This document shows, piece after piece, positions 17,938 to 26,784 of a DNA stretch of 64,000 nt. The first letter of the stretch is position 1; every line of letters begins with the position of its first letter. The notes below the pieces were generated by a model. It searched no databases. It was given only the letters and a program-made list of their open reading frames with translations, and was not told where the DNA came from. Position numbers and translations under genes: made by a program. Source of the DNA: Thermogemmatispora sp042408735 (lineage in GTDB: Bacteria > Chloroflexota > Ktedonobacteria > Ktedonobacterales > Ktedonobacteraceae); contig NZ_JBHOQV010000070.1 of assembly GCF_042408735.1 (NCBI RefSeq), forward strand, positions 1 through 64,000, read 5' to 3'.

Positions 17938-17966
17938 GAGAAAAGACGTCCCTCCTTTCGTGGCGC

Positions 17967-19430
17967 TCAGAGAGCGCAGAGCGCCCTGCCGACGGTCAGC
18001 ACCTCATCGACCATGGTCTGGATATCAGCCTCGGTCGTGGCGTAGTGCACCAGGCAGGCGCGCAGTAGCTCGCGACCACGCAGGCGCGTGCTGGTTAGGA
18101 AAACCCGCCCGCGGCGCTGGATCTCGCGCGCAAGCTGCTGATTGAGGCGGTTGAGTAGGGTTGGCTCATCGCGTAAGGTGGGCGGCGCGTAGCGGAAGCG
18201 CACGATACTCAGGGGGCCGCCCGAGATCAGCTCTAGCTCCTCATGTGAGGCGACCTCACTGGCGAGCAGGCGCGCCAGACTGATATTGTTGCTAATGGCC
18301 CGCGCCAGGCCGCTGCGGCCCGCCGTACGTACTGTGGCCCAGGCATCGAGGGCGCGGAAGCGCCGCGTTCGCTGCAGGGTGTACTCGGACATCCAGGTGG
18401 CGTCGTCCTCGTCATCGCTCTGGGTCAGGCGGAAAGCCTCGTGGAGGGCGGAGCCGTGGCGCACGAGGGCGCAGCCGCAGTCGATGGGAACCGAGAGCCA
18501 CTTATGCTGGTCGGTGGCCAGGGAATCGACCTGCTCGATACCGCGGTAGAGCGGGGCGACACGCTCGTCGAGGATGCCGAAGGCGCCATAGGCCCCGTCG
18601 ACGTGGAGCCAGAGGCCCTCGGCGTGACACAGTTCGGCCAGCTCGGCCAGCGGGTCGATGGCCCCCGTCTCGACGGTACCAGCGGTGGCCGCCACGCAGA
18701 ACGGGCGTAGCCCGATGGCCCGGTCCTCGTGAATGCGTCGCTCCAGAGCCGTCAGGTCCATGCGGTAGTCGGGAGTGGATGGCACGATATGAATCGCGGC
18801 GCTGCCCAGGCCCATCGCTTCGAGCGAGCGGCGAATACTGAAGTGGCCCTGATCGGACTGGTAGAGCACAAACGGGGGATGGTTGCCCTGCAGGCCCTCA
18901 CGGCGCACGTTCCAACCGTCTTGGGCGGCTGCCCAGTAGCGTGCAGCCTGCAGACAGGTGAAGTTCGCCTCGGATCCACCGCTGACGAAGACCCCGGCGC
19001 TGCCCTCTGTGGGGAAGCCGGCCAGCTCCATCATCCACTGCACGGCGCAGCGCTCCAGTTCCTGGCCGGCGTGATCGCCGATGCCGCAGTTGGGGTTCAT
19101 GGCTGCTGCCAGCGGTTTGAGTAAGATGCTGGCGTGGGAAGGGGCTGAGTTGATCCAGCCGGCGAAACGTGGGTGACCGTTGCCCTGGGGGTAGGGCAGG
19201 ATCAGCTCGCGCACCAGCCTCAGCGTCTCCTCGAAAGGCTGTCCCTCCTCGGGCAGAGCCTGTCTGCCGATCTGGCGGCGCACTTCAGCCGGCAGAGGCT
19301 GCCAGACGGGACGCTGCTCGATACCGGCCAAGTAGCGCTCCAGCTCCTCAAGAACCAGGTCTCCGTAACGGCGCAGGCGCTCTGGCTCGAAGGTGAGTCC
19401 AGGGGCGCGCATGAAGTTTGTCACTGTCAT
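17967..19430 (-). CDS. Group II PLP-dependent decarboxylase (aromatic amino acid/DDC-like)
   Basis: A fold type I decarboxylase of 487 residues. HPRFAGWINSAPSHASIL near the N-terminus forms the substrate region. GVFVSGGSEANFTCLQAAR binds the PLP phosphate, LWLHVDGAYGAFGIL carries the PLP-nitrogen Asp, and TDQHKWLSVPIDCG holds the Schiff-base Lys near residue 308. Family members decarboxylate aromatic amino acids, glutamate or cysteine-derived acids; the substrate cannot be fixed from sequence. Its place upstream of cysteine synthase, probably in one transcript, could point to a sulfur-containing amino acid, but this is speculative. Confidence 0.85.
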   Translation of the reverse strand: MTVTNFMRAPGLTFEPERLRRYGDLVLEELERYLAGIEQRPVWQPLPAEVRRQIGRQALPEEGQPFEETLRLVRELILPYPQGNGHPRFAGWINSAPSHASILLKPLAAAMNPNCGIGDHAGQELERCAVQWMMELAGFPTEGSAGVFVSGGSEANFTCLQAARYWAAAQDGWNVRREGLQGNHPPFVLYQSDQGHFSIRRSLEAMGLGSAAIHIVPSTPDYRMDLTALERRIHEDRAIGLRPFCVAATAGTVETGAIDPLAELAELCHAEGLWLHVDGAYGAFGILDERVAPLYRGIEQVDSLATDQHKWLSVPIDCGCALVRHGSALHEAFRLTQSDDEDDATWMSEYTLQRTRRFRALDAWATVRTAGRSGLARAISNNISLARLLASEVASHEELELISGGPLSIVRFRYAPPTLRDEPTLLNRLNQQLAREIQRRGRVFLTSTRLRGRELLRACLVHYATTEADIQTMVDEVLTVGRALCAL

Positions 19431-19501
19431 ACTGGTAGTCGGTGCTCCTTTCTCTTCCCTCCAAGCATGCCACCGCTGTCTGAAATTTGGGCGCAGGCTT
19501 G

Positions 19502-19517
19502 CTAAAAATTCGCTGAA
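19502..19517. repeat. Third, imperfect copy of the 16-base site
   Basis: CTAAAAATTCGCTGAA matches the perfect inverted-repeat element at 14,249-14,264 in 14 of 16 positions. It lies about 75 bases upstream of the decarboxylase start, where a regulator site would be expected. A shared GGCTTGCTA next to it is also found beside the second copy at 14.39 kb. Confidence 0.4.
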
Positions 19518-20089
19518 TCTGAGCCGTCTGCCGGGGCAGTTGACAGAAACTTTACATTTTTTGGGTTTGTTGCTTGCTCTCTGCTCAGCTCAGTAAGATG
19601 GGGGTGAAAGCGCTCCTTCCAAAAGGCATCTGGCGAGCGTGCTCAGTTGAGCGGAGGGCGGCGGCGCTGGTCGGCCAGCCAGAGGCAATGTTCAAGCCAG
19701 CGTGAGCGAAGAAAAGCGCGACTAAGGTCTTCGCGCCGTCTTAGGAAGAGTGGCCGCCAGCCTGTGTGGAACCAGGTCAGAAGCTGCCAGCCGCGGCCCA
19801 AGCTGCTCCAGTGCAGGCTGCCGGTGGAGGTCCTGGCCTGATCTGGCTCTCATGCATCTCTTCAGAGCGCTGAAGGGGGAGGGGAAGAGGAGAACAAGAG
19901 AGGAAGGGAGACTCACCCCCCTCTAAAATAGGTCATGTCAGGGCCTGATTCGAAACTCGTTTGTGGCCGGCGCCCGGGGCGGCCCAAACCGGCCTGTTCT
20001 GGCTGAATAAATACATCTATTACAGTTTAGTAGATCAAAGTAGATTAAAGCTCTTTCGAAACTCGCCCCTTCATGCGCGCAGCCGACGA

Positions 20090-20414
20090 GTTGCGAAAAT
20101 CCCCTCTGTCTGCTATACTTCTGAAAGAGTGGAAGAGGCAAAACGAGGCGCTGAGATCCCAAAAAAGGGCCTCACGTGAGGATACTGAAAGAAAGAATGA
20201 GGAATCACTCTCCCGGGGTGGCTCTCGAGGGGTTCGGTTACAGGGACCTCGATCTGCGTGAGGATACTGAAAGTTCACTGGCGCTAGCGCTATGCTAGCG
20301 CCAGTGAACTTTGTTGCAGGGACCTCGATCTGCGTGAGGATACTGGAGGAGCGCAGTCCGAGATTGCAGAGACCTCTCCGTGTGAGGATGCTGAAAGTTT
20401 GAGGATACTGAAAG
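20090..20414 (+). CRISPR. Degenerate CRISPR-like repeat array (relic, no cas genes in window)
   Basis: Two repeats of 37 bases at 20,237-20,273 and 20,313-20,349 share GTTGCAGGGACCTC (first copy with A for G at one position) and GATCTGCGTGAGGATACTG. The first ends GAAAG, typical of CRISPR repeats, and the second ends degenerate (GAGG). A third diverged repeat (ATTGCAGAGACCTC to GAGGATGCTGAAAG) is at 20,362-20,397. Partial 3' ends (TGAGGATACTGAAAG) occur at 20,175-20,191 and 20,400-20,414. A weak candidate that starts GTTGCG and ends CTGAAAG is at 20,090-20,127. Gaps of 45 and 39 bases have spacer length, while the later gaps (12 and 2) are collapsed. An AT-rich patch before it resembles a leader. 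It is probably the decayed end of an array. Confidence 0.5.
20270..20312. repeat. Perfect 19-bp hairpin occupying a CRISPR-like spacer
   Basis: AAAGTTCACTGGCGCTAGC and its exact reverse complement are separated by only GCTAT. The left arm begins in the last four bases of one CRISPR-like repeat, and the right arm ends exactly where the next repeat begins. It could work as a bidirectional terminator or be a small palindromic insertion. Confidence 0.8.
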
Positions 20415-20502
20415 TATGAGGTAAAATAGAGGAACAGATAGAGGGCGGAAACACTATTGCCTGCTGCTTTCCCAACGTTTTCGTTTTAACCAGCTTTTTC
20501 CT

Positions 20503-20573
20503 GCATAGCGAGTATGAGCTATGCGTTCAGGCAGGCCCGCCGCATAGACAAGCCCGCGCTGGGGCGGGCTTGT
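20503..20573 (+). promoter_or_regulatory. leuC leader with competing hairpins
   Basis: GCATAGC (20,503-20,509) can pair with GCTATGC (20,518-20,524), and CTATGCG (20,519-20,525) can instead pair with CGCATAG (20,541-20,547). The third segment ends exactly where a 10-base-pair stem ACAAGCCCGC/GCGGGCTTGT (20,548-20,573) begins. This mutually exclusive layout is typical of attenuation, although no U-tract follows the last stem and no leucine-rich leader peptide is present. Confidence 0.4.
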
Positions 20574-20627
20574 TGAGCGAGCAGAGCGGCCCGCAGCCAG
20601 ACTCAGACAGGAACTGGAGAGAGAAGT

Positions 20628-22037
20628 ATGCCAAAGTCCATGTTTGAGAAGATCTGGGAAGCGCATGTTGTACGTGACGTTCCCGGAGAGTCAACAATTC
20701 TCTATATCGACCGTCACCTGGTGCACGAGGCGACCTCGCCGCAGGCTTTTGCCGGCCTCAAGGCGGCAGGGCGCAAGGTCAGGCGTCCTGATGCCACGAT
20801 TGCTGTACTTGACCACAACGTACCGACCCTCCAGGTGCGCGGCAGGCGGGTGCTGGAGCTGGTGGACCAGGCGAGCGCGCTCTGCATCACAACGATGGAG
20901 CAGAACGCCCGCGATTTCGGCATCACGCTCTTCGATATGAACGACGAGCGCCAGGGGATCGTACACATCATTGGTCCCGAGCAGGGCCTGACGCTTCCCG
21001 GTATGACCATCGTCTGCGGTGACTCGCATACCTCGACGCATGGGGCAGTAGGCGCGCTGGCCTTTGGCATCGGCACCAGCGAGATCGAGCACGTGCTGGC
21101 GACGCAGTGCCTGTTGCAGAAGAAGCCGCGCTCGATGAACATCCGCATCGAGGGGAGCCTTGGCCCGGGCATCACGGCCAAGGATATCGCGCTCTATATG
21201 ATCGGGCGCCTGGGCACAGGTGTAGGCACGGGCCACGTCGTCGAGTTCAGCGGCTCGGCGGTGCGCAGTCTCTCGATGGAGGGCCGCATGACGCTGTGCA
21301 ACATGGCCATCGAGGCGGGGGCGCGCGCCGGCATGGTGGCCCCTGACGAGACGACCTTTGCCTACCTCAAGGGCCGTCCCTTTGCGCCCAAAGGTGCCCT
21401 CTTCGAGAAGGCGGTCGAAGCCTGGAAGCAGCTACCCAGCGATCCCGGTGCCCACTTCGACACCGTCCACGAGATCAACGTCGATGGCCTGGCCCCGCAA
21501 GTGACCTGGGGCACCAATCCGGGCATGGTGGTCGATGTCACCGGCAGCGTGCCCGATCCCGCCGACGAGCCTGATCCACAGAAACGCCTGGCCTACGAGC
21601 GGGCCCTCAAGTATATGGGTCTGGAGCCGGGCCAGAAAATTACAGATATCCGCGTCGATACGGTCTTTATCGGCTCCTGTACCAATTCGCGCCTGGAGGA
21701 CCTGCGCCTGGCGGCCCAGATCGTCAAGGGGCGCCGTGTGGCCCCGGGCGTGCGGGCCCTGGTGGTCCCCGGCTCGATGCAGGTGCGGCGCATGGCCGAG
21801 GAAGAGGGCCTGGCCGATATTTTCCGCGAGGCCGGCTTCGAGTGGCGCGCCTCCGGCTGCAGCATGTGCATCGCTATGAACGGCGACCGCCTGGGCGAGG
21901 GCGAGCGCTGTGCCTCCACAAGCAACCGCAATTTTGAGGGTCGCCAGGGAAAGGGCGGACGCACGCACCTGGTGAGTCCGCCGATGGCCGCCGCCGCCGC
22001 CATCGCGGGCCACTTCGTCGATATCCGCGATTTCTAG
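20628..22037 (+). CDS. leuC: 3-isopropylmalate dehydratase large subunit
   Basis: An aconitase-fold enzyme of 469 residues that isomerises 2- to 3-isopropylmalate in leucine synthesis. The three cysteines of the 4Fe-4S cluster are in FIGSCTNSRLEDL (near 350) and SGCSMCIAMNGD (near 411 and 414). YIDRHLVHEATSPQAF and IVCGDSHTSTHGAVGALAFGIGTSE are LeuC signatures. An ATG follows GGAGAGAG. leuD lies 153 bases downstream on the same strand, giving the usual LeuCD pair. The upstream leader contains alternative hairpins that may control it. Confidence 0.96.
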   Translation: MPKSMFEKIWEAHVVRDVPGESTILYIDRHLVHEATSPQAFAGLKAAGRKVRRPDATIAVLDHNVPTLQVRGRRVLELVDQASALCITTMEQNARDFGITLFDMNDERQGIVHIIGPEQGLTLPGMTIVCGDSHTSTHGAVGALAFGIGTSEIEHVLATQCLLQKKPRSMNIRIEGSLGPGITAKDIALYMIGRLGTGVGTGHVVEFSGSAVRSLSMEGRMTLCNMAIEAGARAGMVAPDETTFAYLKGRPFAPKGALFEKAVEAWKQLPSDPGAHFDTVHEINVDGLAPQVTWGTNPGMVVDVTGSVPDPADEPDPQKRLAYERALKYMGLEPGQKITDIRVDTVFIGSCTNSRLEDLRLAAQIVKGRRVAPGVRALVVPGSMQVRRMAEEEGLADIFREAGFEWRASGCSMCIAMNGDRLGEGERCASTSNRNFEGRQGKGGRTHLVSPPMAAAAAIAGHFVDIRDF

Positions 22038-22190
22038 ATCGTGAACAGATCTGACTGACCTGGCCTGGCCTGACTTCCAGTCCCAGCCGCTGGCAAAGCA
22101 AGACCAGGCCGGGTCCCTCAAGCAAGCAAGCAAGAGAGAGGTCGATCTGGCGCTGCAGTAACAAAGTAGAGAAGGAGGCAGAGCGAGACA

Positions 22191-22811
22191 ATGGAACCCT
22201 TTACGCGCCTGAAGGGGCTGGTCGCCCCCTTGAATCGCACCAACGTCAATACCGACGAGATCACCCCGGCCCGCTTCCTGAAGACCATCAGCCGCACTGG
22301 CTTCGCCCAGGCCCTCTTCGCCAACTGGCGCTATCTGGGCGACGACCAGACGCCTAACCCCGATTTTGTCCTGAACCAACCCCGCTATCAGGGGGCCACG
22401 ATCTTGTTGGCCGGCGATAATTTTGGCTGCGGCTCCTCCCGCGAGCATGCGCCCTGGGCGATCCGCGAATACGGCTTCCGCTGTGTGATCGCCCCCAGCT
22501 TCGCCGACATCTTCTACAATAACTGCTTCAACAATGGTATCCTGCCGGTGACTCTCCCCGAGCCGACGGTGCTGGAGCTGTTCAAGGAGGTCGAGGCGAC
22601 CGAGGGCTATACCCTGGAAGTCGATCTGGAAGCCCAGACGGTAACGACGCCCGACGGGCGCGTCTTCCAGTTCCCGATCGATCCTTTCCGCAAGCAGGCT
22701 ATGCTGCAGGGCCTCGACAATATCGGCTGGACGCTTTCGCATCTCGATGAGATCCGAGCCTACGAGGAACGCCGGCAGCAAGAAGCTCCCTGGGTTTTCA
22801 GCATCCAGTGA
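22191..22811 (+). CDS. leuD: 3-isopropylmalate dehydratase small subunit
   Basis: A 206-residue swivel-domain subunit that completes the LeuCD heterodimer. It has the family start 'F..L.G.VAPL.R.NVNTDEITPARFLK' and the active-site block LLAGDNFGCGSSREHAPWAI. APSFADIFYNNCFNNGILPV follows. The length is standard. An AGAAGGAGG lies about a dozen bases before the ATG. The 153-base gap to leuC contains a short GCAA tandem run but no terminator. Confidence 0.96.
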   Translation: MEPFTRLKGLVAPLNRTNVNTDEITPARFLKTISRTGFAQALFANWRYLGDDQTPNPDFVLNQPRYQGATILLAGDNFGCGSSREHAPWAIREYGFRCVIAPSFADIFYNNCFNNGILPVTLPEPTVLELFKEVEATEGYTLEVDLEAQTVTTPDGRVFQFPIDPFRKQAMLQGLDNIGWTLSHLDEIRAYEERRQQEAPWVFSIQ

Positions 22812-23152
22812 CGATGCCGTCACTGGCTCTGGGTGGCTGGCAGATTGGCCGACTGGCTGGCTGGCTCTCGTCGCTCCTCAGATGGCCCTGGCCTTCCTCT
22901 TTTCTTCAACTCGCCTGGGCCTGGTCGCTGCGCTGACCCGCGTGCCGGCCTCCTGCTATCAGGCGGAGGAGGAGCGAAGCGAGGCGGAGGGTCGGCGGGA
23001 CCGTCTATCTGCCGTGGCCGGCGCCGGAGTCACGGGCTTTGATAGCAGGCAAGCAGACCGGTCACCCTGTTCCGCGACGGGTCGGGCCTGAGCGACCGCT
23101 CCCCGCCTGGCCCGTCTGTGGCGGGGTGAAACCAGAGAAAAAGGAGCGCAAA
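22812..23152. other. Intergenic spacer leuD to pdhA
   Basis: 341 bases without a supported gene. The first part has a short CTGG/TGGC tandem-like run. The final part carries the AAGGAG ribosome binding site of the next gene. No clear promoter or terminator was seen. Confidence 0.5.
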
Positions 23153-24256
23153 GTGGCGATTCACCAGATTGATCCCGGTCTGGTCCCTTTTCAGATTCTT
23201 GATCCTGAAGGCAACCTGGTGGGAGAGATGCCCGCGCTCTCTCCGGAGCGCCTCCTCTATTTCTACCGCATGATGCGTCTGGCGCGGGCCTTCTCAGATC
23301 GCATTATTGCTATGCAGCGCCAGGGGCGGGCCACGACCTTTGGCTCCCTTACTGGCCAGGAAGCGGCCACGGTTGGACTGGCCGCGCCCCTGCAGCCGCA
23401 GGACTGGCTGGCCACCTCCTATCGGGAGATCGCCTCGCTGATCGTCAAGGGCGTTCCCTTGAGCACGCTGGTCTATTCCTTCCGCGGCTACACGCCTCCC
23501 AATTGGCCCGCTGAGACGCGCTGCCTCCCCTACCAGATTGTGATTGGAACGCAGATTCCTCATGCCGTGGGCCTGGCGATGGCCGCCAGGATCGCCGGCG
23601 ACCCCGTAGTGGCGGTTGGCGTCTGCGGCGATGGAGCGACCTCTGAGGGCGACTTTAACGAGGCCCTCAACTTTGCTGGAGTCTTTCGCGCACCGGTAGT
23701 GATCATTGTGCAGAACAATGGTTGGGCGATCAGCGTCCCGCGCCATCGCCAGTCGGCGGCCCCCACCCTGGCGGCCCGTGGCATCGGCTTCGGCGTCCCC
23801 TCGGCCCTGGTCGATGGCAACGACATTCTGGCGGTCTACGAGACCGTGCGTCAGGCCGTGGAACGGGCGCGCGCCGGCGATGGGCCAACCCTGATCGAGC
23901 TGCTGACCTATCGCCTCGGTTCGCATACGACCGCTGACGATGCCAGCCGCTACCGCGATCCCGCTGAGGTGGAAGCCTGGCGCGCCAAGGATCCCATTGC
24001 CCGCTTGCAGAAGTTTTTGCGCCGGCGCGATCTGCTCAGCGAGGAGCAGGACGAGGAGATCGGCGCCTCCGTGCTGGAAGAGATCGATGCGGCGGTGCGC
24101 GAGGCCGAAGCTATGCCCCCGATGGCCCCCGATAGCTTCTTCGATTATGTGAGCGCGACCCTGCCGCCGCGCCTGCAGGAGCAGCGTGCCGAGCTGCTGC
24201 GCTTTGCAGGGCCGAGGCAGCCCACCGCCGGCTCAGGCTCCGGTGAGCAGCACTGA
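23153..24256 (+). CDS. pdhA: 2-oxoacid dehydrogenase E1 alpha subunit (pyruvate dehydrogenase-type)
   Basis: The thiamine-diphosphate subunit of the E1 decarboxylase, 367 residues. The TPP motif GDGATSEGDFNEALNF...VQNNGWAIS is intact, and the phosphorylation-loop region YRLGSHTTADDASRYRD matches PdhA. The GTG at 23,153 is chosen because AAGGAG lies six bases upstream; the longer frame to 23,039 would add 38 Pro/Arg-rich residues without family support. The E1 beta gene starts 13 bases after the stop. The closest match by motif is pyruvate dehydrogenase, but a branched-chain 2-oxoacid dehydrogenase would look similar and would fit the nearby leu genes. Confidence 0.9.
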   Translation: MAIHQIDPGLVPFQILDPEGNLVGEMPALSPERLLYFYRMMRLARAFSDRIIAMQRQGRATTFGSLTGQEAATVGLAAPLQPQDWLATSYREIASLIVKGVPLSTLVYSFRGYTPPNWPAETRCLPYQIVIGTQIPHAVGLAMAARIAGDPVVAVGVCGDGATSEGDFNEALNFAGVFRAPVVIIVQNNGWAISVPRHRQSAAPTLAARGIGFGVPSALVDGNDILAVYETVRQAVERARAGDGPTLIELLTYRLGSHTTADDASRYRDPAEVEAWRAKDPIARLQKFLRRRDLLSEEQDEEIGASVLEEIDAAVREAEAMPPMAPDSFFDYVSATLPPRLQEQRAELLRFAGPRQPTAGSGSGEQH

Positions 24257-24269
24257 GGGGGAGGTGAGG

Positions 24270-25259
24270 ATGATGACGGCGCGTCCGATGACGATGATTG
24301 AAGCGCTCAACAATGCCCTGGCGCTCGAGCTGGAGCGCGACGAGCGCGTGGTCCTGCTCGGTCAGGATATCGGCCTCAATGGCGGAGTCTTCCGCGTGAC
24401 CGATCAGCTGCAGCGCCGCTTTGGCGAGCGGCGCGTTTTCGATACGCCGCTGGCGGAGTCAGCTATCATCGGAACCTCGGTCGGGATGGCGGTCTATGGC
24501 CTGCGCCCGATCGCCGAGATCCAATTTGCTGGCTTCCTCTTTCTATGTATGAGCCAGCTTGTGACCCAGGCGGCACGCATGCGCTTCCGCAGCGGGGGAG
24601 CCTTTACCTGCCCTCTGGTCGTACGCTCACCCTATGGCGGCGGGGTGCGCACACCCGAGCTGCATTCCGATAGTCTGGAAGGGGTCTTCTTGCAGACCCC
24701 CGGCCTGAAGGTGGTCATCCCCTCCAATCCGTACGATGCTAAGGGCCTCCTGGCCGCCGCCGTGGCCGATCCCGATCCGGTGCTTTTTTTGGAGAATATT
24801 AAACTCTACCGTTCTTTCCGGCAGGAGACGCCGGAAGAGTATTATACAGTGCCGCTGGGAAAGGCCAAGACGGTGCAGGCCGGCGAGGATGTCAGCGTCT
24901 TCGCCTACGGGGCGATGGTGCCGGTGGCGCTGGAGGCGGCCCGCCAGGCGCAGCAGGAGCTGGGGATCAGCGTCGAGGTGATCGATCTGCGTACGGTCTG
25001 GCCGCTGGATGAGGAGGCTATTGTCTCCTCGGTCGAAAAGACGGGGCGGGCTGTGGTCGTGCATGAGGCGCCGCGCGCCGGCGGCATCGGGGCTGAGGTG
25101 ACGGCGCTCATCAATGAGCGTTGCCTCTATTCGCTGCTGAAGCCGGTGGCGCGTGTAACTGGCTACGATACGCCCTATCCGGTCCCCGGTGTGGAGGACT
25201 ATTATCTGCCGACACCAGCGAAGGTGCTGGCTGCCCTGCGCCAGGTGATGGAACCCTGA
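24270..25259 (+). CDS. pdhB: 2-oxoacid dehydrogenase E1 beta subunit
   Basis: The transketolase-like partner of E1 alpha, 329 residues. It shows VVLLGQDIGLNGGVFRVTDQL, the TPP-contact FDTPLAESAIIGTSVGMA, PIAEIQFAGFLF and the C-terminal VIDLRTVWPLDEEAI and VVHEAPRAGGIGAEV. Starting at ATG 24,270 with GGGGGAGGTGAGG directly before it fits the family; the frame continues upstream into the end of E1 alpha but without homology. The E2 gene follows after 211 bases. Confidence 0.92.
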   Translation: MMTARPMTMIEALNNALALELERDERVVLLGQDIGLNGGVFRVTDQLQRRFGERRVFDTPLAESAIIGTSVGMAVYGLRPIAEIQFAGFLFLCMSQLVTQAARMRFRSGGAFTCPLVVRSPYGGGVRTPELHSDSLEGVFLQTPGLKVVIPSNPYDAKGLLAAAVADPDPVLFLENIKLYRSFRQETPEEYYTVPLGKAKTVQAGEDVSVFAYGAMVPVALEAARQAQQELGISVEVIDLRTVWPLDEEAIVSSVEKTGRAVVVHEAPRAGGIGAEVTALINERCLYSLLKPVARVTGYDTPYPVPGVEDYYLPTPAKVLAALRQVMEP

Positions 25260-25470
25260 GTCGGCGGCCAGAGCGCTTCCTGCGGCTGCCAGAGCCAGAG
25301 AACGCACTCCCGGCGTCAGAGGCTCTTGCTCGCAGGATTGCTGCAAAAGAAGCAGAGGAAGATAAAAGAGGAGACGCGGGCCACGGGCCAGCGGGCGGGC
25401 CGATGATGATGACGGCCGCCCTGGTTGGCCGTGCGCACTGAAGCCAGGCCCGCGTTGGAAGAGGTTCGTT

Positions 25471-26784
25471 ATGGTCGAGTTCAGATTGCCCGATCTGGGC
25501 GAGGGTATGGAGGAAGCGGAGATTCGCCGCTGGCTGGTGCGCGTCGGTGAGCGCGTGACGGCCTATCAGGCGATCGCAGAGGTGGAGACCGATAAAGCTG
25601 TCACAGAGATTACGTCGCCGGTGACGGGCCGCGTGGCCGAGATTCGCGTCGGCGAGGGGACGATTGCGCGCAAGGGCCAGGTGCTGGTGGTCTTCGAGGA
25701 GGAAGCTGCCAGGCCGGAGGGAGAACGAGCAGCGGCGGCCAGGGAGGTAGCGCAGGCCGGGGCCGGTGTCGCCACGGCGGTGGTCACTGGTTCCAGCTCG
25801 GCCAGTGGTGGGCGGCGCCGTGTGCTGGCGGCCCCCGCTGTGCGCAAGCTGGCCTTTGAGCTGGGAGTCGATCTGGAGCAGGTACCTCCGTCGACACCCG
25901 AGGGGCGGGTGACGCTGGCCGATGTGCGGGCCTTTGCCGAGCGCCAGCGGAACCGCCAGGAGGCCCCGGTGACCCCGGCGGCCGGTGCCCCCGAGGCGGT
26001 CTCGGCCCCAACGACGGCGGCCACTGCAACCGCCGACGGCGCGCAACCAGCAGCGACCTCAGTTCCCGCAGCTCCGACGGCGGAGGAGGAGCGCCAGCCG
26101 CTGACGGGACTGCGTCGGCGCATTGCCGAGCGCATGGAACGCTCCTGGCGCACCATTCCCCATGCTACAGCCTTCGATGAGGCCGATGGGGGAGGCCTGG
26201 TGGCCTTGCGCGAGGCCCTCTTACCCGTGGCTGAGCGGCGCGGGCTGCGCCTCACCTATCTTCCCATTCTGGTCAAGCTGCTCATTCCCGTCCTCAAGGA
26301 ATTTCCCATCTTCAATGCCAGCCTCGATGAGGAGCGGCGCGAGATCGTCTACAAGCGTGTCTATCACATTGGTATCGCTACCGCTTCGCCAGAAGGGCTG
26401 CTGGTGCCCGTGCTGCGCCACGCTGATCGGCTCAGCCTGGCGCAGATCGCTAGCGAGCTGGAGCGTCTCATCGAGGGTGGGCGCCGGCGCACGCTGCCTC
26501 TGTCGGAGCTGACGGGCAGCACCTTTACCCTCAACAATGTGGGAAGCTTCGGCGGTAGCTCTGGAACCCCCATTATCAACTATCCCGAGGCGGCCATTCT
26601 GGCCGTGGGCCGGCTCCAGGAGAAGGCGGTGGTTCGCGGTGGGTCCCTGGTAGCGCGCCCGGTCCTGCCCCTGGCTCTCTCCTTCGATCATCGGCTTATC
26701 GATGGGGCTCAGGCAGGAGCGTTCCTGGCGCGCTTCAAGGAGCTGGTTGAGAATCCGCAGCAATTGCTGCTCGATATGGTCTGA
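25471..26784 (+). CDS. pdhC: 2-oxoacid dehydrogenase E2 (dihydrolipoamide acyltransferase)
   Basis: The core acyltransferase of the complex. A single lipoyl domain (residues 1-78) carries the lipoylated Lys in EVETDKAVTEI. An Ala/Ser linker leads to the E1/E3-binding domain around 120-155 (AAPAVRKLAFELGVDL...GRVTLADV). An Ala/Thr-rich linker then leads to the catalytic domain from about 205. The catalytic motif SFDHRLIDGAQAGAFL near the C-terminus has the His and Asp of the acyltransferase site. It passes the acyl group from E1 to CoA. Acyl specificity (acetyl or branched-chain) cannot be decided from the sequence alone. Confidence 0.93.
   Translation: MVEFRLPDLGEGMEEAEIRRWLVRVGERVTAYQAIAEVETDKAVTEITSPVTGRVAEIRVGEGTIARKGQVLVVFEEEAARPEGERAAAAREVAQAGAGVATAVVTGSSSASGGRRRVLAAPAVRKLAFELGVDLEQVPPSTPEGRVTLADVRAFAERQRNRQEAPVTPAAGAPEAVSAPTTAATATADGAQPAATSVPAAPTAEEERQPLTGLRRRIAERMERSWRTIPHATAFDEADGGGLVALREALLPVAERRGLRLTYLPILVKLLIPVLKEFPIFNASLDEERREIVYKRVYHIGIATASPEGLLVPVLRHADRLSLAQIASELERLIEGGRRRTLPLSELTGSTFTLNNVGSFGGSSGTPIINYPEAAILAVGRLQEKAVVRGGSLVARPVLPLALSFDHRLIDGAQAGAFLARFKELVENPQQLLLDMV

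Larger units (their letters stand above)
19431..20627. other. 1.2-kb gene-free region between divergent decarboxylase and leuC genes
   Basis: No coding frame is convincing. From left to right it holds a site related to the 14.2-kb inverted repeat, a TTGACA box near 19,539, and a purine-rich stretch near 19,860-19,910. An AT-rich patch follows at about 20,000-20,060, with two copies of TTCGAAACTCG nearby. Then come the degenerate CRISPR-like repeats at about 20,090-20,414 and the hairpin-rich leader of leuC. Confidence 0.6.

Noticed and set aside
20514..20576. Short open frame of 20 codons in the leuC leader as an attenuator peptide
   Set aside because: It contains only one Leu codon and no run of Leu, Val or Ile codons, so a classical leader peptide is not supported.
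21432..22823. Minus-strand frame of 463 codons across leuC and leuD
   Set aside because: It runs through two certain genes and the gap between them and shows no recognisable domain.
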